A stretch of DNA of 64,000 bases from Heliopora coerulea (lineage: Eukaryota; Cnidaria; Anthozoa; Scleralcyonacea; Helioporidae), in contig JASJOG010000080.1 in the NCBI GenBank assembly GCA_030142905.1, forward strand, positions 1,273,001 through 1,337,000. The letters run 5' to 3'. This document shows, one piece after another, positions 51,269-63,344 of this stretch; the stretch's first letter is position 1, and each line of letters starts with the position of its first letter. The notes beneath the pieces are model-generated. The model worked only from the letters and a program-made list of their open reading frames with translations. It had not been told where the DNA came from and did no database searches. Made by a program: the position numbers and the translations under genes.

Positions 51269-52643
51269 TCAATAATAATAGTCAGATGGTTTGCTAACCC
51301 GTCCATGTCGTGTCGTAACTGTAGTTGATTGTTTTCCGGAATCTGTTTTTGTTGTTGGAGTATCATTTTGTTTATTTTGAATTTCTTTTTCCGTGTTGTG
51401 ACGTTCTCCACATGGTTCGTCGATTTCTGCGTTGGCTTGTACGAATGGTTCATTTGTTTGAAGTAGATCTCTTCTATTTCGTCTCAACACTTTGCCTTCT
51501 GTTTGGATTTTGTAGGATTTCGGGTGTTGGTCTTGTTCAATCACTCTTGCTTTGATTGGCCATGAGCCGTCTTTATTTACTCAAACTGTTGATCCTTCTT
51601 TAAGTGGTAGATGCTTCTTTGCTGTTCTGTCGTGGTATTCTTTTTGCTTCTCCAACAAGGTTGTTTTCTTTAGGAGGTACTTGTTGTTCTCATTAGGTGT
51701 CTGAGTGTATTGTTGAAATGATGGAAGTCTTATTCGAATCTTTCTTCTAAACAGTCGTTCAGCAGGCGACGGTCCTCCGTTGGGACCTGGGCATGCTCGA
51801 TGTGCTTGAACTGCTATGTACCGGTCTTCTCCTTTTTTAGTAGCTTTCTTGAGGAGCTGTTTGATAGTTTGAACCGCTTGTTCTGCCATTCCGTTCGACT
51901 TTGGGTATTTTGGGCTCGATGTGGTGTGGATAAAGTCCCATTTTCTGGTAAATTCTTTAAACTCTTTGCTGCTGTATTGTGGTCCGTTATCAAAAACTAC
52001 TTCGCGTGGTGTGCCATGTCTTGAGAATATTGACTTCAGTTTCTGGATGATTGTTTGCTGCTGATCTTTTCCAACTTTGCTATTTCTGGATAACTGGAGT
52101 AGTAATCGACTACAATCACAAAGTCGTTGTTTTGAAATTTCAATAAATCTGTTGCTACTTTCTACCAAGGCTTCGTAGGAAGATTGTGCGGCATCAGAGG
52201 CTCTTTCTGCTGGTTTTTCTATGTTCTTGGCATACGCTGCATCCTTTAATCATTTCCGTTATTTTCATATTCATCCCAGGCCAGAACAATGTTTCTCTCG
52301 CTCTGGATTTACATTTCTCGATTCCCAGGCGTCTATCGTGTATTTTCTCTTTCATGTTCATTCTCATGGTGGAGGGAACTGTCACTCGTTCTCCTTTGAT
52401 GATGATTCTGTTGGCTTCGGTGATTTCCTGCCTAAATGGAAAATATGGTGTAAGTTCTGCTGGAAGCTGTGCTTTGTGGTCTGGCCATCCATATTTTAAG
52501 ACATTGCTTAGCTTCTGTAGGACTTGGCCTTTCGCGGTTTCACGTTGAAATGTACTAAGCATCGTTTCGGATATTGTTAGATTGGATATTATCATGTGAA
52601 CTTGGCTCTCTAAATTAAGTTCATCTTCTGGTAGTCGAGGCAA
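51269..52643 (-). pseudogene. Gypsy integrase region
   Basis: HHCC zinc-binding part (CKSRARETLFWPGMNMKITE then CSVCQEHRK) at about 52194-52330. The catalytic core continues downstream with VFDNGPQYSSKEFKEF (second Asp) and KSNGMAEQAVQTIKQLLKKA (catalytic Glu) at 51850-52000, then a C-terminal tail with TRHGRVSKPSDYYY. Frame breaks lie near 52180 and 51580. Confidence 0.85.
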
Positions 52644-54240
52644 GTATGCTCTTGATAGAGTGTCCGGGAGTATATTGTGTTGTCATGTCGTATCTTTGGA
52701 GTTTTAATCTGTATCTCTGGATTCTTGGAGGGGCACTTACAATTGGTTTTGAGAAGATGGGTTGGAGAGGCTTATGATCGGATTCTACAACGAAAGGCTT
52801 GCCGTATATGTAATCGTGGAATCGTTGAGTGCCAAACACTATTGCCAAAGTCTCTTTTTCGATCTGTGCATAGTTTTGTTCTGTCTTCGTCAGAGATCTG
52901 CTGGCATATGCTACTGGGGCCCATGATTCATGCTTTTGCAGTAGAACTGCTCCTAGGCTATACTTTGATGCATCGACTGATATCATGGTTTGTAGTTTAG
53001 AGTCGTAGTACTTGAGAGGGGGGCTTGGTGATATTTCTTTCTTGAGCTGTTTAAGGGCTTTATCTTGATGCTAGGTCCAAGTCCATTGCCATTCAGCGCT
53101 TGACTCTAATAGTTGACGTAGACATGTTGTCTTGGTTGAAAGATCTGGAGTAAATTTTCCAAGATATGTGACCATTCCTAAAAATCTTCGTAGGTCCGAC
53201 TTGTTGGTTGGTATTGACATGTTCGTGATCGCTTTGATCTTTTTTGGGTCTGGATTAACGCCTTGATCTGAAAATATGTGACCGAGAAAGGCCATTTCTG
53301 TGGTTCCAAAATCACATTTTTCCTTGTCAAGAATATTGCTGCCCAGCATATTATTCTTAGTAGCATAGTTGAAACAAGAGTAATATATTAAGAATAATAT
53401 GCCGGGCAGTAATATTCTTGACAAGGTTACGATTCCCGCCTGGTGTTTCAATCGCTTACTTTTTTCCTTGTTTAACTTCAAACCGGATTTATCAATTCTT
53501 CCGAGAACTTGCGAAAGGCGAACATTGTGTTCTTCTTTGGTCTTTCCCCAGATTATGATATCATCCTAAACATTTGCACAGCCTTCAATGCCTTCAAGTA
53601 TCTCGGTTATCTTCTGGAACACTTCACTTGCACTCAGGATTCCAAAGGGAAGTCTCTTAAATTTATATCTGCCAAATGGGGTGTTAAACGTAAGGATCTT
53701 TGAGCTCTCTTCAACTTATATTTGCCAATATCGACTTGACGCGTCTAACTTCGAAACGAATTTTGCATCTGCCATTTCTGCCATGATTGACTCAGCGTTA
53801 CGCATTGGGTAGTGTTCCCTCTTTATTGCCTTGTTTAGATCGTATGGATCAAGGCATATTCGCAGTTTTCCATTAGACTTCTCGACTATTACGAGAGAAT
53901 TCACCCAATCGGTCGGTTCGTCTACTTTGTCGAGGATTTCGTTTCTTTCCATGCCTTGAAGTTCGGCTTTTAGCTTGTCTTTCAATAGGTACGGTACTTT
54001 ACGAGGAGGGTGTACCACCGGCTTTGCATCTGTTTTCAGATTGATGTGATGTTCTCCATATAGGCAACCAATATCTCCAAACACTTGTGCATATTGTCGT
54101 GCAATGTCGGAAGTTCGCTTTATTTGCTTCACACGTTTAATAAAGTTGATGCGTTCACTTGTTGCTAGTCCTAGGATCGGAGGCGACTTAGTTGGGACGA
54201 CGAAGAACTGTATCGGATAATCAATCTTTCCTTTTGTTTT
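52621..54240 (-). pseudogene. Gypsy reverse transcriptase and RNase H region
   Basis: RT: EPTDWVNSLVIVEKSNGKLR and CLDPYDLNKAIKREHYPM (53716-54132), then the thumb-side FLGHIFSDQGVNPDPKKIKA and LRRFLGMVTYLGKF (53071-53300). RNase H: ISVDASKYSLGAVLLQ, AQIEKETLAIVFGTQRFHDY and ESDHKPLQPIF (52621-52986). A palindromic insertion at 53332-53426 and several frameshifts disrupt it. Confidence 0.88.
53332..53426. repeat. 95-bp palindromic insertion in Gypsy pol
   Basis: CCTTGTCAAGAATATTGCTG at the left is repeated inverted at the right (CAGTAATATTCTTGACAAGG), with arms of about 38 bp and a ~20-bp spacer. It interrupts the RT reading frame; the left arm is native pol sequence, so the right arm looks like an inverted local duplication. 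Confidence 0.75.
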
Positions 54241-54250
54241 TAGTCGTAGT

Positions 54251-55417
54251 ATGCATTTACCTGAGATTGGTATTTCTGTTCAATCATATGCGAGTAGTTT
54301 CTCTTTCGTTTGGTGTAATTTGCTCTGTTTTGGAAGTCGTTTGAACATGCTTTGTGGTATTGCGTTGGATTGTGTTCCTGTATCAATTTTGTATTCGACG
54401 AGTAATCCAGATGTATCAATTGATACAGTCCATGTATTCGAATCATGTTGCTTCTCATACATTTCGACTTTATGGTGGGCGTTTCCTTCGTGTGTTAGGG
54501 AGTGGCTTGTTGATTTCTCTTCGCTATTGACGGTGCCAATATATAAGTTGTCTCCACCTTCAATAGTTTCTTTACTAGATTGGTTGTTATCTCTCGCATT
54601 CATTTCGTTTACTTGGCTTGATAGGAAGGCTTTTGCAAAGTGATTACGCTTTCCACATTTCTTGCATAATTTCCCATAGGCGGGACAGCGTCCTTTGTCA
54701 TGTTGACTTTCACAGTATTGACAGATTTTCCTTTGGTTATCTCGTTTTCTTTGATTATCTTGTTTACCTCTGTTTCGAAGTTTGTCCTTTTGGTGGCGTA
54801 GTTGGTCGACTTAATTTGGAGATGTTTTAGACTGCATTTCATCCGACTGCTTCTTTGTTTCTTCAGCTGCTCTGCAGATGCTCATTGCTTTATCAAGTGT
54901 CAGGTCAGGTTCTCGCAGTAATCTTTCTTGCACCTTCGTATCCCTCACACCAGCAACAATTCGGCCCCTTATGAGACTTTCTTTTAGTAATCCAAATTCG
55001 CAATGAGTGCTTTTCAGTTCAGTTCGGTTACGTAGTCATCAATGTTTTGTCCTTCGCTTTGGTTATATGAGAAGTACTTGTATCTCAGGTATGGAATGTT
55101 CTTTTGGGGATTCATGTATTTATCAAATTTTCTTAATACTGGTTCCAATTTCATGCCATCTTCGTTTTCGAAGGTGAAAGTGTAATAAATTTCTCGCGCT
55201 CTTTCTCCAATTTTCGTTAGAAGTCTCGACGTTTTGACGTCTTCATCCTTTTCGTTCGACTATGTGGCGGTCATGTAGAATTTGAATTCCTTTTATCATC
55301 GCTCCCAGTTTTGGCTAAGGTTTCCGTCGAATCGCAGTTCCTTGGGTGGATTTAACTTGTTAATCTTGCTTTCTTTTCACTCCTTTGTTAAACCATCTCG
55401 CGCCTGACACCATGTTA
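54251..55417 (-). pseudogene. Gypsy gag nucleocapsid and protease region
   Basis: Protease remnant with the active-site triplet in LLVEYKIDTGTQSNAIP (about 54350-54400). Upstream, minus-strand frames near 54630-54720 encode a CCHC-type zinc knuckle region that is frame-broken. The stretch to the 5' LTR (54850-55400) is gag-like but has no continuous ORF. Just inside the LTR, TGGTGTCAGGCGCG on the minus strand is the likely primer-binding site. Confidence 0.65.
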
Positions 55418-55546
55418 TGATCTGTGTTATTTTATTCTCCTAGCTCTGAGGAACTCCAGTGACAACTGACCTTTGTGGTAGTTCTGTTGTATCATTAACT
55501 AGTTAGTCTGTTATTAAAAATACGAAATATTAAGTGTATCATTACA
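55418..55546 (-). repeat. Gypsy LTR, 5' copy
   Basis: Runs TGATCTGTGTTATTTTATTC to AGTGTATCATTACA in plus orientation, near-identical to the 51048 copy in its first half. On the minus strand this copy is upstream of gag, so it is the 5' LTR. Confidence 0.85.
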
Positions 55547-56539
55547 GGACCACGATCATGTCTCCTCTTCTTGCTAGGACATGGATGTATGATATTGAGC
55601 AAGTAACGAAAACAAATTAGCCATTTGAACTGTGGCACTAGAGGGGAATATTTTCTTTGACAACACACATATTTCTTCACATAGTGAAACTAAAGTAGAG
55701 AATGAAGTGGCATCACGTCATTGGTCAACTTTGGTTGATAAGCCAAATAAATCCGGAATCAAATTAGAAGGTCAGAAGTCTGAGGTTACATGTCGTGAAG
55801 GTGTTGCTAGTAAAAGTTACGTTCGTTGGAAATCGCGGAATATTACTCAGACGACTGCTATAGAATTTATTCGCCTTCAGGTAAGAAAGTAAACAATATG
55901 TACCGCACAGTAAGTGATAACCACAAACGTAGTCTATCAAAGGCAAACCCGAGAATTTACTAAAGATAAGTGAATTCAAGTGTGCTTCACTCAAAGCGAC
56001 ATAACGACTGGGTCACGCGAAACCAAAAGAAACTCAGTCTCTGTCCAATTCGCGATGGAGTCAACAAAGTGACGTAATGACAAGGAAATCACGAAATAAG
56101 AAAAAAACAACTTTATTCTTTCTTTCGTTATGTTAATGTCTTCATATCATTATGTCGCTAATGCAAACTTGGCCTCAAAGTAGCTTAACTAAACCGTGGC
56201 CACACAGAGCGTGGATAACGTCGTCCCGAAGCTCGGCAACTGTACAGTCGGGAAGGACAACCTGCTACAGAGGACGTAGTCATAGGTTATTACACAAACG
56301 ATCAACTACAAGTACGAGCGATAAATTTACAGGATTGCTGCCAAGTTACTGGACACCTTGTTTTTCGCAAATAGATTACATGGTTTGCGTTATGGGACGT
56401 TAAGGTCATTTCATCTCGATGCTGAATTTCAAATGCATTCGGTCAAGCTCTTCTAATATTCAAAGACATTCTAATACGATATGAATGAGCTACTGTAATG
56501 TGAATACGAGTGGCAAGCACAGAACATGATATAAAGCTA
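55547..56539. other. Flanking DNA, no gene recognised
   Basis: One kilobase between the Gypsy and Tigger elements. Short ORFs only; no domain or repeat structure recognised. Confidence 0.5.
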
Positions 56540-58852
56540 CAGTGGAACCCCGCCTTACGACCACCCCGTTAATACGACCACTTTTTTTTTCCCCGAATAA
56601 GAGCTAACTTTTTTTCTTATCTGAAAACCTCGTTAATACGACCACCTCGTTAATACGACCAACGACCATATTTTGATGTCCCCTACTGTTCAATACGACC
56701 ACTGAACGTGTTGAGTAATGCCATTTTTGATATCAAATTCCCGACATGACTCCTTCGACGTTACCGGCGGAAATACGAGTGTATGCACGCGCAGGCTATG
56801 AAAAGCGCCGAATCTGTCATCGATCCATATTTCACACTTTTTCTAATTTAATCAGTGCAAAATTTTCTCACATGTCTTGACGATTTTCCTGATTTATTAC
56901 CTTTTGTCCGAACACGCTTCGCAGCTTTGTGTATAAGCACTTTTACCAGTCATCATGTCTTCAAATTGTAAGCGAAAACGGCAGGAACTTGACTTACAAA
57001 AACGTTACGAAGTCGTGATATTTAAGCAAAAGAACCCTTTTGCCAGCGCAAGAAAAATTGCAGAGCACTTTAATTGTGGGAAAACCCAGATTCAAAGCAT
57101 CTTATTAAAGAAAGATGAGATTGTTAAAGACTATGAGGCCAATGTTACGAGCACTATCAAACGGTCAAGAGGTGCCCAGCATGAAGATATCGACAACGCT
57201 TTACTCGACTGGTTTCGAAAAGCAAGATCAAAAAACATTCCAATTACAGAACCAATGCTTCAAGAAAAGGCTACAAAAATAGCAGAAGTTCTAGAAGTTC
57301 CACAAGAGAAATTCAAGGCTTCGAACGGATGGCTGGATCGTTTTAAAAAGAGATGTGGCATCAGGGCTAAGGTCATTTCAGGAGAATCAGGGGATGTTAG
57401 AGAAGAAACAGTAGATTCGTGGAAGGAAAGACTCCCGGAAATTTTGGAAGGACGAGAACCTCGCGATATCTGGAATATGGATGAAACAGGTCAGTTTTTC
57501 AGAGCCCTTCCAAACAAATCACTGGTCGAAGTTTCCCAGAATTGCACCGGCGGAAAAAAGTCAAAGCATAGGATTACTTGTGCGTTCTTTGTCAACGCTA
57601 GTGGTGGAAAAGAAAAGCCAATCGTAATTGGAAAATCAGCAAGACCAAGATGTTTTAAAGGCATCAGAGATTTGGATAACTTACCGTGCCAATATTTCAA
57701 CCAACCAAAAGCCTGGATGGAAGGTAGCATCATGATGGAAATTCTATCAAAACTCAATCGGAGACTGAGACGAGAAAACAGAAGAATTCTCTTGTTTATG
57801 GGCAATGCCCCTTGCCACCCTGAAGACCTGGATGAAATGTATGAGCAAATCAAAATCGTCTTCTTGCCCAAAAACACGACATCACGACTGCAGCCACTTG
57901 ATCTCGGTATTATTCAAGCTTTTAAGCTCCAATATTATAAACGCCTGCTTACACACGTTGTCAGTAAAGTGGATGAGTGTATTTCTGCGTCGAAGTATGC
58001 AAATCTGTTCATATTCTTCAGGCAATTAGATGGACGGCCATAGCGTGGAATGAAGTTTCCGAAACAACAGTTGTCAAGTGTTTCATCAAGGCAGGTATCT
58101 TGGATTCCGAAGGAAACACGAATACAGTAGATTCCAGTGACAATGACGTTGATCCATTTGCAGATCTTGAAAGCGAACTTGTTGCAGTTCAAGTCTTGGC
58201 AAATGAAACCAATGAAGACAATACAGTTTCATTGAGACAAGTGGTAGATGGATGTCTTGATGCACCATTTTGTCAAGAACTTCCAGAAAATTGGGAAGAC
58301 AGCTTTTTTCGGCAAGTAGGACGTGAACAAATCGATTCAACCACTGCAAGCGAAGAAAATCACGAGGACAGTAATGATGAGGTTGAAGAGCTCCCGGCAG
58401 CGCCAAAACTATCCTCGTATCGAGCGGCAATATCCTCAATGCAGGATGCTATGGATTTTCTCGAGCAGAAAGGAAATTCAAAAACGGCAAATGAGCTCGC
58501 CAGAGTAATCTGCCAAGCTCAAACCGATTGGCTTGAGTGTCGGAAAAACCAACAAAAGCTTACAGATTTTTTTAAACCTAAAGAAATTTAAATAACTAAT
58601 GTAGGGGCTTATTATCAAGGTTATTCATTTCATTTGGTTAATTTTGTTGAGTTGTGTTCAGTTAATAAAATTTATTTGTGGGTTATTTTGTGGTTTTAGC
58701 GTTATGCTAATTGAAATCTGACTCCGTTTGCCATGACGTCCTTTAAAAAAACATTTGTTACGTATCTGATCCACCCCCGTTAATACGACCACCCCGTTAA
58801 TACGACCAAATTTTTTCGGCCCAACGGTGGTCGTATTAACGGGGTTCCACTG
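56540..58852 (+). mobile_element. Tigger/pogo-type DNA transposon
   Basis: Terminal inverted repeats start CAGTGGAACCCCG (56540) and end CGGGGTTCCACTG (58852), with the Tigger-style GTTAATACGACCA block repeated inside both ends. A TA dinucleotide flanks each side, the target duplication of Tc1/mariner-superfamily elements. It carries one transposase gene with a frame break, so it is probably inactive. Confidence 0.92.
56955..58591 (+). pseudogene. Tigger transposase (CENP-B/pogo family), frameshifted
   Basis: From ATG 56955: N-terminal pogo-like helix-turn-helix (ARKIAEHFNCGKTQIQSILL), a CENP-B-type DNA-binding domain (SKNIPITEPMLQEKATKIAE then ASNGWLDRFKKRCGI), and the DDE nuclease with IWNMDETGQFF (first Asp) and SRLQPLDLGIIQAFK (third acidic site). 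Where the family usually has DNAPCH, this copy reads LLFMGNAPCHPEDL, so the second catalytic Asp is Gly. At about 58005-58020 the family match moves to another frame (QAIRWTAIAWNEVSETTVVK), which continues to TAA after LTDFFKPKEI at 58591. One frameshift plus a lost catalytic acid make it non-functional. Confidence 0.9.
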
Positions 58853-60861
58853 TATTTAACATGGAGTATAACAATTATAACAGGACTAGGGTTTCTTCGC
58901 ATCGAGCAACATCATACAGGATAAAATTATGATATACAATGAATATGAAGCTAGTCTGATGCGGATAATGTCAGCGTAAGAGACTTTCTTATCAAGTTTG
59001 AATGGGCGGCAGTCAACGCTAACGAAGGAGTGCGAGTTCTGTATTTAATTAATTCACTCGACGCCTTGATCTTATACTTGGGAAGGTCAAATTGGATTTC
59101 ACCTTTAAAGAACTTTAGCAAGCGTTCCGTCTTTTTTTGCGGTTCAAAGTTGCTAATCGACGATGGCTGATGTCGAGCGGGTACAGCCAGTGTCCAAAGA
59201 AGAAATATTCGCAAACATATTGTTTGTCATCTATCGTCACAGTCGACTGTCGCCAGTTCAAGGTTGGCAGATGTTGCATTCGTCCTCCATTGACTTAATC
59301 CATCTCAAACTAGTTTTATATTCACTGTATATGTAGTTTTACATGCTCTGATGATGTTTCGCGATACGATGAAGCGTTTTAAACATAAAGTCACATTAAG
59401 ATTATTTGTTAATTTACATACTAAATGGCTTAGTTTGGTGTTTTGTGCTGGGACACTTATACACATATATCATATTACGATTGTGATTATCGTCTGGTTG
59501 CATTCCCTACCAATGGCTGAGCTGTAGAACAGACCCTGGTTAACAGACTGAGATTTGGTTCTTCATTTCTTTCTAAATTAAATAATTTTAAGACAATGTC
59601 ACTTGTCACAGAAGATTTGTATTTTGTGTCCAATCTCATTGACTTGTAAAACAGCCTTAGTAAGGCTCGTCGACCATTGGGTAATGATTACTTACTTATT
59701 AACCGAGTGTGAGGTCTGTACGGGAAAGTATTTACCCGAGGTTTTCATAAAGACCGAGCTACGAAGGAGCGAGGTCTGTGCGGAAAAAACCGAGGGCAAA
59801 TACTTTCCCGCAATGACCGAACAAACGAGGTTAATAAGGAATTTATTATATGGCTTTTGGCTCCTTTTTTCATCGCTTTTAGCGAAGCTTTGTGTTCGTG
59901 ATTTAGCGGCTTAGGTGTACTTGCTCGTTTTTACCTGTTATGTCGTGGTTTTTGGTATCTATTCATTTAGTTTTCTGCTTAAAATTATCGTTGAGAACGT
60001 TCAACTTCTTTTTCCTTAATTTGTGTTTATAAATCTTCTTTAAAAGATACCTGAATCTGGTTTGTTTTCCTTCAAATCAGTTCGGAAATTTTCCCGCCCA
60101 AACTAGCCTGTCTGTACGAAAAACTTATTGCACGGCTAGGCAGCCAATCAGCTTGCGCCTTTTTACGTACAGACCGGATAGCGAGCTCAGCCATATAATA
60201 ATGTGGGGTATTTGGTAACCTACCAAATTCGCTTCCTACGCACGTCTTTAGCTCAGGAGGAACGAGGGGAGTGGAGGGATACTGTTTTATCGCTTAAAGC
60301 ATGTTCTGCACGGAAAAGGAGTTAAGATATGGTGTTTGAGCAAATCATGGTCATTTCACTAACTGTAATTCATTGTTATCATAGGTTCGTGTTTAGACAC
60401 AAACATGAGACTTAGCCATCCCCTTACTTCTCGTAAGCGTAAATAAAGTGACTTCATCGTAAAGTGACTTACTTTATCGTAATGCGTAAACGATGTCAAT
60501 TTATATCGCAGAATGGGTTAACAGACACACGTTCTAAGTTTGACTATCCTTTGCCGTTTTTCAGCTGCATGCATATGACCTAACACCGCCACGAAACACA
60601 ATTTTTTCACCTCAGATGCTTTGGACAACATACAGTGGGCAGAAAAAAATGCACGTCCGGACATCAGGTTTCTTTCCGATACACACACGAAGATTAAGCA
60701 AATCTGGAACAACTAATCCAAAACTGAAAAGCGAGCTCAGCGAGTACGTCGATTTGATGCCTGGCAAAATTCTGATTGCAATACAAGCTGAAAGAAAGGG
60801 ATGAGCCAGCAGACACTGACTTTGTTGTCAGCAGTATATTAGTTGTGTTTTAACGTATATA
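58853..60861. other. Flanking DNA with a palindromic stretch near 59720-59810
   Basis: CGGGAAAGTATTTACCCGAG (59719) faces CTCGG and CAAATACTTTCCCG about 90 bp later, and TTATTATATGGC near 59846 faces GCCATATAATAA near 60190. These suggest old non-autonomous elements. No gene is recognised. Confidence 0.45.
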
Positions 60862-60869
60862 CCTTAGAA

Positions 60870-61163
60870 CAGGGGTTCTCAACACACTTGCACCTACTAC
60901 CTACTTGAGGTGGTACTGCTCACCCCAATACCCACCACACTCTACAGCTACGCCGTACATTCTACTTTACACTCTACAGTCTACAATTTCTACATTCGAC
61001 AATCTACACTCTACACGTAGTAGTCCACACTTCCCTACAGCAAGATTTGTTTCCAGTTCTATTTTTATCATATTTTTCTATGGTTGTTGCTGGGCTCCCG
61101 TTACCCCCCGAGATAGCCCAAATTACACCTTTTTGGTAATTATCCCCTTGTTGAGAACCCCTG
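60870..61163. mobile_element. hAT-type MITE
   Basis: TIRs CAGGGGTTCTCAAC (left) and GTTGAGAACCCCTG (right) enclose 294 bp rich in (CTACACT)n-like repeats. A perfect 8-bp duplication CCTTAGAA flanks it (60862-60869 and 61164-61171). CAGGGG TIRs and an 8-bp duplication are hAT (Charlie-like) hallmarks. No ORF. Confidence 0.88.
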
Positions 61164-61619
61164 CCTTAGAATGAACAAAATCAAAGTCACTTGACAAAGG
61201 CTCTGTCATGTAGTTCTACTATATCAGGTCAGATTTTCTGTGAAGAACCACTTCATCTGATCACGACGTAATCTGAAATGTGTCAAATCTAGCGTCGAGA
61301 TGACATGAACTTATCATCCTAAATTTCATGTTTATAATTATCTAATTAAAAATAAGATGTTCAATTATCTATAAGCAACCCTGCAAATGTTGTACTTAGT
61401 GGTGATGCACAAACAAACTCAAAATGATAACCCAAATTTGTACTTTTCTGGATTTCTCGAAGGTAAAGAATAATCAAAATTAAAGCTGAATCATACGTTC
61501 CTGTGATGACACAATCTATACCTTGTTTTTAAAACGAACAAGTGTTTTTACTGCTTGTCAATACAGTGACAAAGCACCTGTCCCGCTAGTTCTAAATTAC
61601 TTATGCTGAGAGATCTCAA

Positions 61620-61995
61620 ATGGGGCCTGTTTACACCAACCTGAGATAACCGCCAAACCGGGTCAGGACGCCAACCCGGGTTGTTAATAAACTATGTTTA
61701 AACTGGCCTGGGTCGCCAGCCATCCGAGTCTGGTTCTCCCAACCCGGGGCGATGGAGTGGCTGATCCGGGTTAGTGATCTTGCGTTCTGGATAAGAGAAT
61801 AAACCCAGGTTCATAGATCTACCACCACTTTACTCGAACCCGGGTCAATTCAGCCCGCGTTTACACGAAGATTCGAATAAAATTTACGCCTTCACGCCCG
61901 AACTATCCCGGGTCAACCAGGATCTTCAAACGCGTTACCCGGCAAAGCAGATTGACCCGGCTATCATGTAAACGTTTACAGGAGTTTATTCGTAA
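61620..61995. repeat. GC-richer repeat with ACCCGGGT blocks
   Basis: CTGTTTACACCAACC at the left faces CATGTAAACGTTTACAGG at the right, and ACCCGGGT/AACCCGGG blocks recur between them in both orientations. Its composition differs from its AT-rich surroundings. Probably a MITE, ends approximate. Confidence 0.5.
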
Positions 61996-62492
61996 ACTGG
62001 TTGACGACCTGCCAGTACACCTATTCTCCATTATTTATAAACTTTATGTAGTGCACATAGATAATATGACACATCACTATAATCTCAATTCTTTTTGTAG
62101 CTTAATGTTTGGGGAATCTAGCTAGTGATCAGGTTTTATATTCAATTATGGTCTAAGGTACAGAAATCTATTCACAGAAATAACCCTTCCACGCCTAAGG
62201 CAACATTTTTTTATTTTATTCTTGAGACAGCAATGCCGCATGATTTTGTTCAGCGGAAAAAGGGTGCTTCCCAGTGGTCAGTAATGCTTTAAAACTTTCT
62301 CAATTATGGTAATCCATTGTTGCCTTTGGTAACCTTCATATTTAAATCCAGCTAATTCCTGGCAAGCAATAGAGAGCATGGGTTCACTGTCTGGATAGTA
62401 AGAGGTTGAAGCTTGAGAAGTTGGCACATTCATGTGACAGACAAAATGTCAAGCAAGTAGAAATATTGACATGTTCCCAGAAAAACAGCTTA

Positions 62493-63344
62493 TCGTATTT
62501 TCTGGGCAATTACCCGCACGGCATGTAACCCGCACAGTGACAGAAATGTTACTTTTTGAAAAAAACTCATCGTGTTACCCGCATTGTCAGATAACCCGCA
62601 GCGGCTAGGTAAGGTGAACTAATACGGGCTCCAATTTCAGCGACATTTAATGCGACACTATTGCGTTACTCGTGGAATATTATTGCTGCACATTTTACTA
62701 CCTTCCGAAACGTGTCATCAATTCCACTGAATTTTTTTACATTGCAATGTTTCGACGGGTAGTAAGACGTGCAACAACTGTATTCAACCTGAAACGCAAG
62801 AATGTTGCGTTACATGTTGACGAAAGATGTTGCTCGTATTTATTCATCTGTACAAAATTTGTAAAAGGGTTAAATACCCACAAGATTTTAAAAAACTACG
62901 CTGGATGAAAACATTTATTTAGATTACAAGTAGCTTTTATCGGAGAAAACGTGAGACTAAGCCATGCGTGGGTAGTCTGTTTTGATTATGGGAGGAAGTT
63001 CGTGTTTTGTATTACACGTTCCAACCTACGCCGTACGAGTTACGGCAGAATATAGGTCATGAAGGACTGTAGCATTTACACGTTACCGGATCGTAATTGC
63101 CTCGAAATGTGAATTTGATGACCTGTGCGGTTCGTTCACAATCTCTAACGTCGAAAGATGAAAATTGAACTTTTTGCCTCTGCTGTGACGTTGCGCTGCT
63201 GAATCACAGGTCTTGTTCAGTCATTCCAATGCGCCTCGGTCTTAAAAATTCGACAGATTACCTGCATCACCGCATTACCTGCACTGATTATGTATTTTAG
63301 CCAAATTAACAGATAACCCGCGAGTGTTCACCCGGAAAATACGG
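62493..63344. mobile_element. Mariner-type MITE (TA-flanked)
   Basis: TIRs TCGTATTTTCTGGGCAATTA (left) and, inverted on the right, CCGTATTTTCCGGGTG, each followed by repeated (A)TAACCCGC / TTACCCGCA blocks. TA dinucleotides lie at both outer borders. The interior ORF at 62672-62908 (78 codons) has no transposase motif. Confidence 0.65.

Larger units (their letters stand above)
51048..55546 (-). mobile_element. Gypsy-type LTR retrotransposon, short LTRs, decayed
   Basis: Two related short LTRs (143 and 129 bp, TG...CA) bracket 4.2 kb of minus-strand gag-pol remnants in the Gypsy order: zinc knuckle, protease, RT, RNase H, integrase. No matching target duplication is visible. Many frameshifts and stops show it is inactive. 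Confidence 0.9.
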
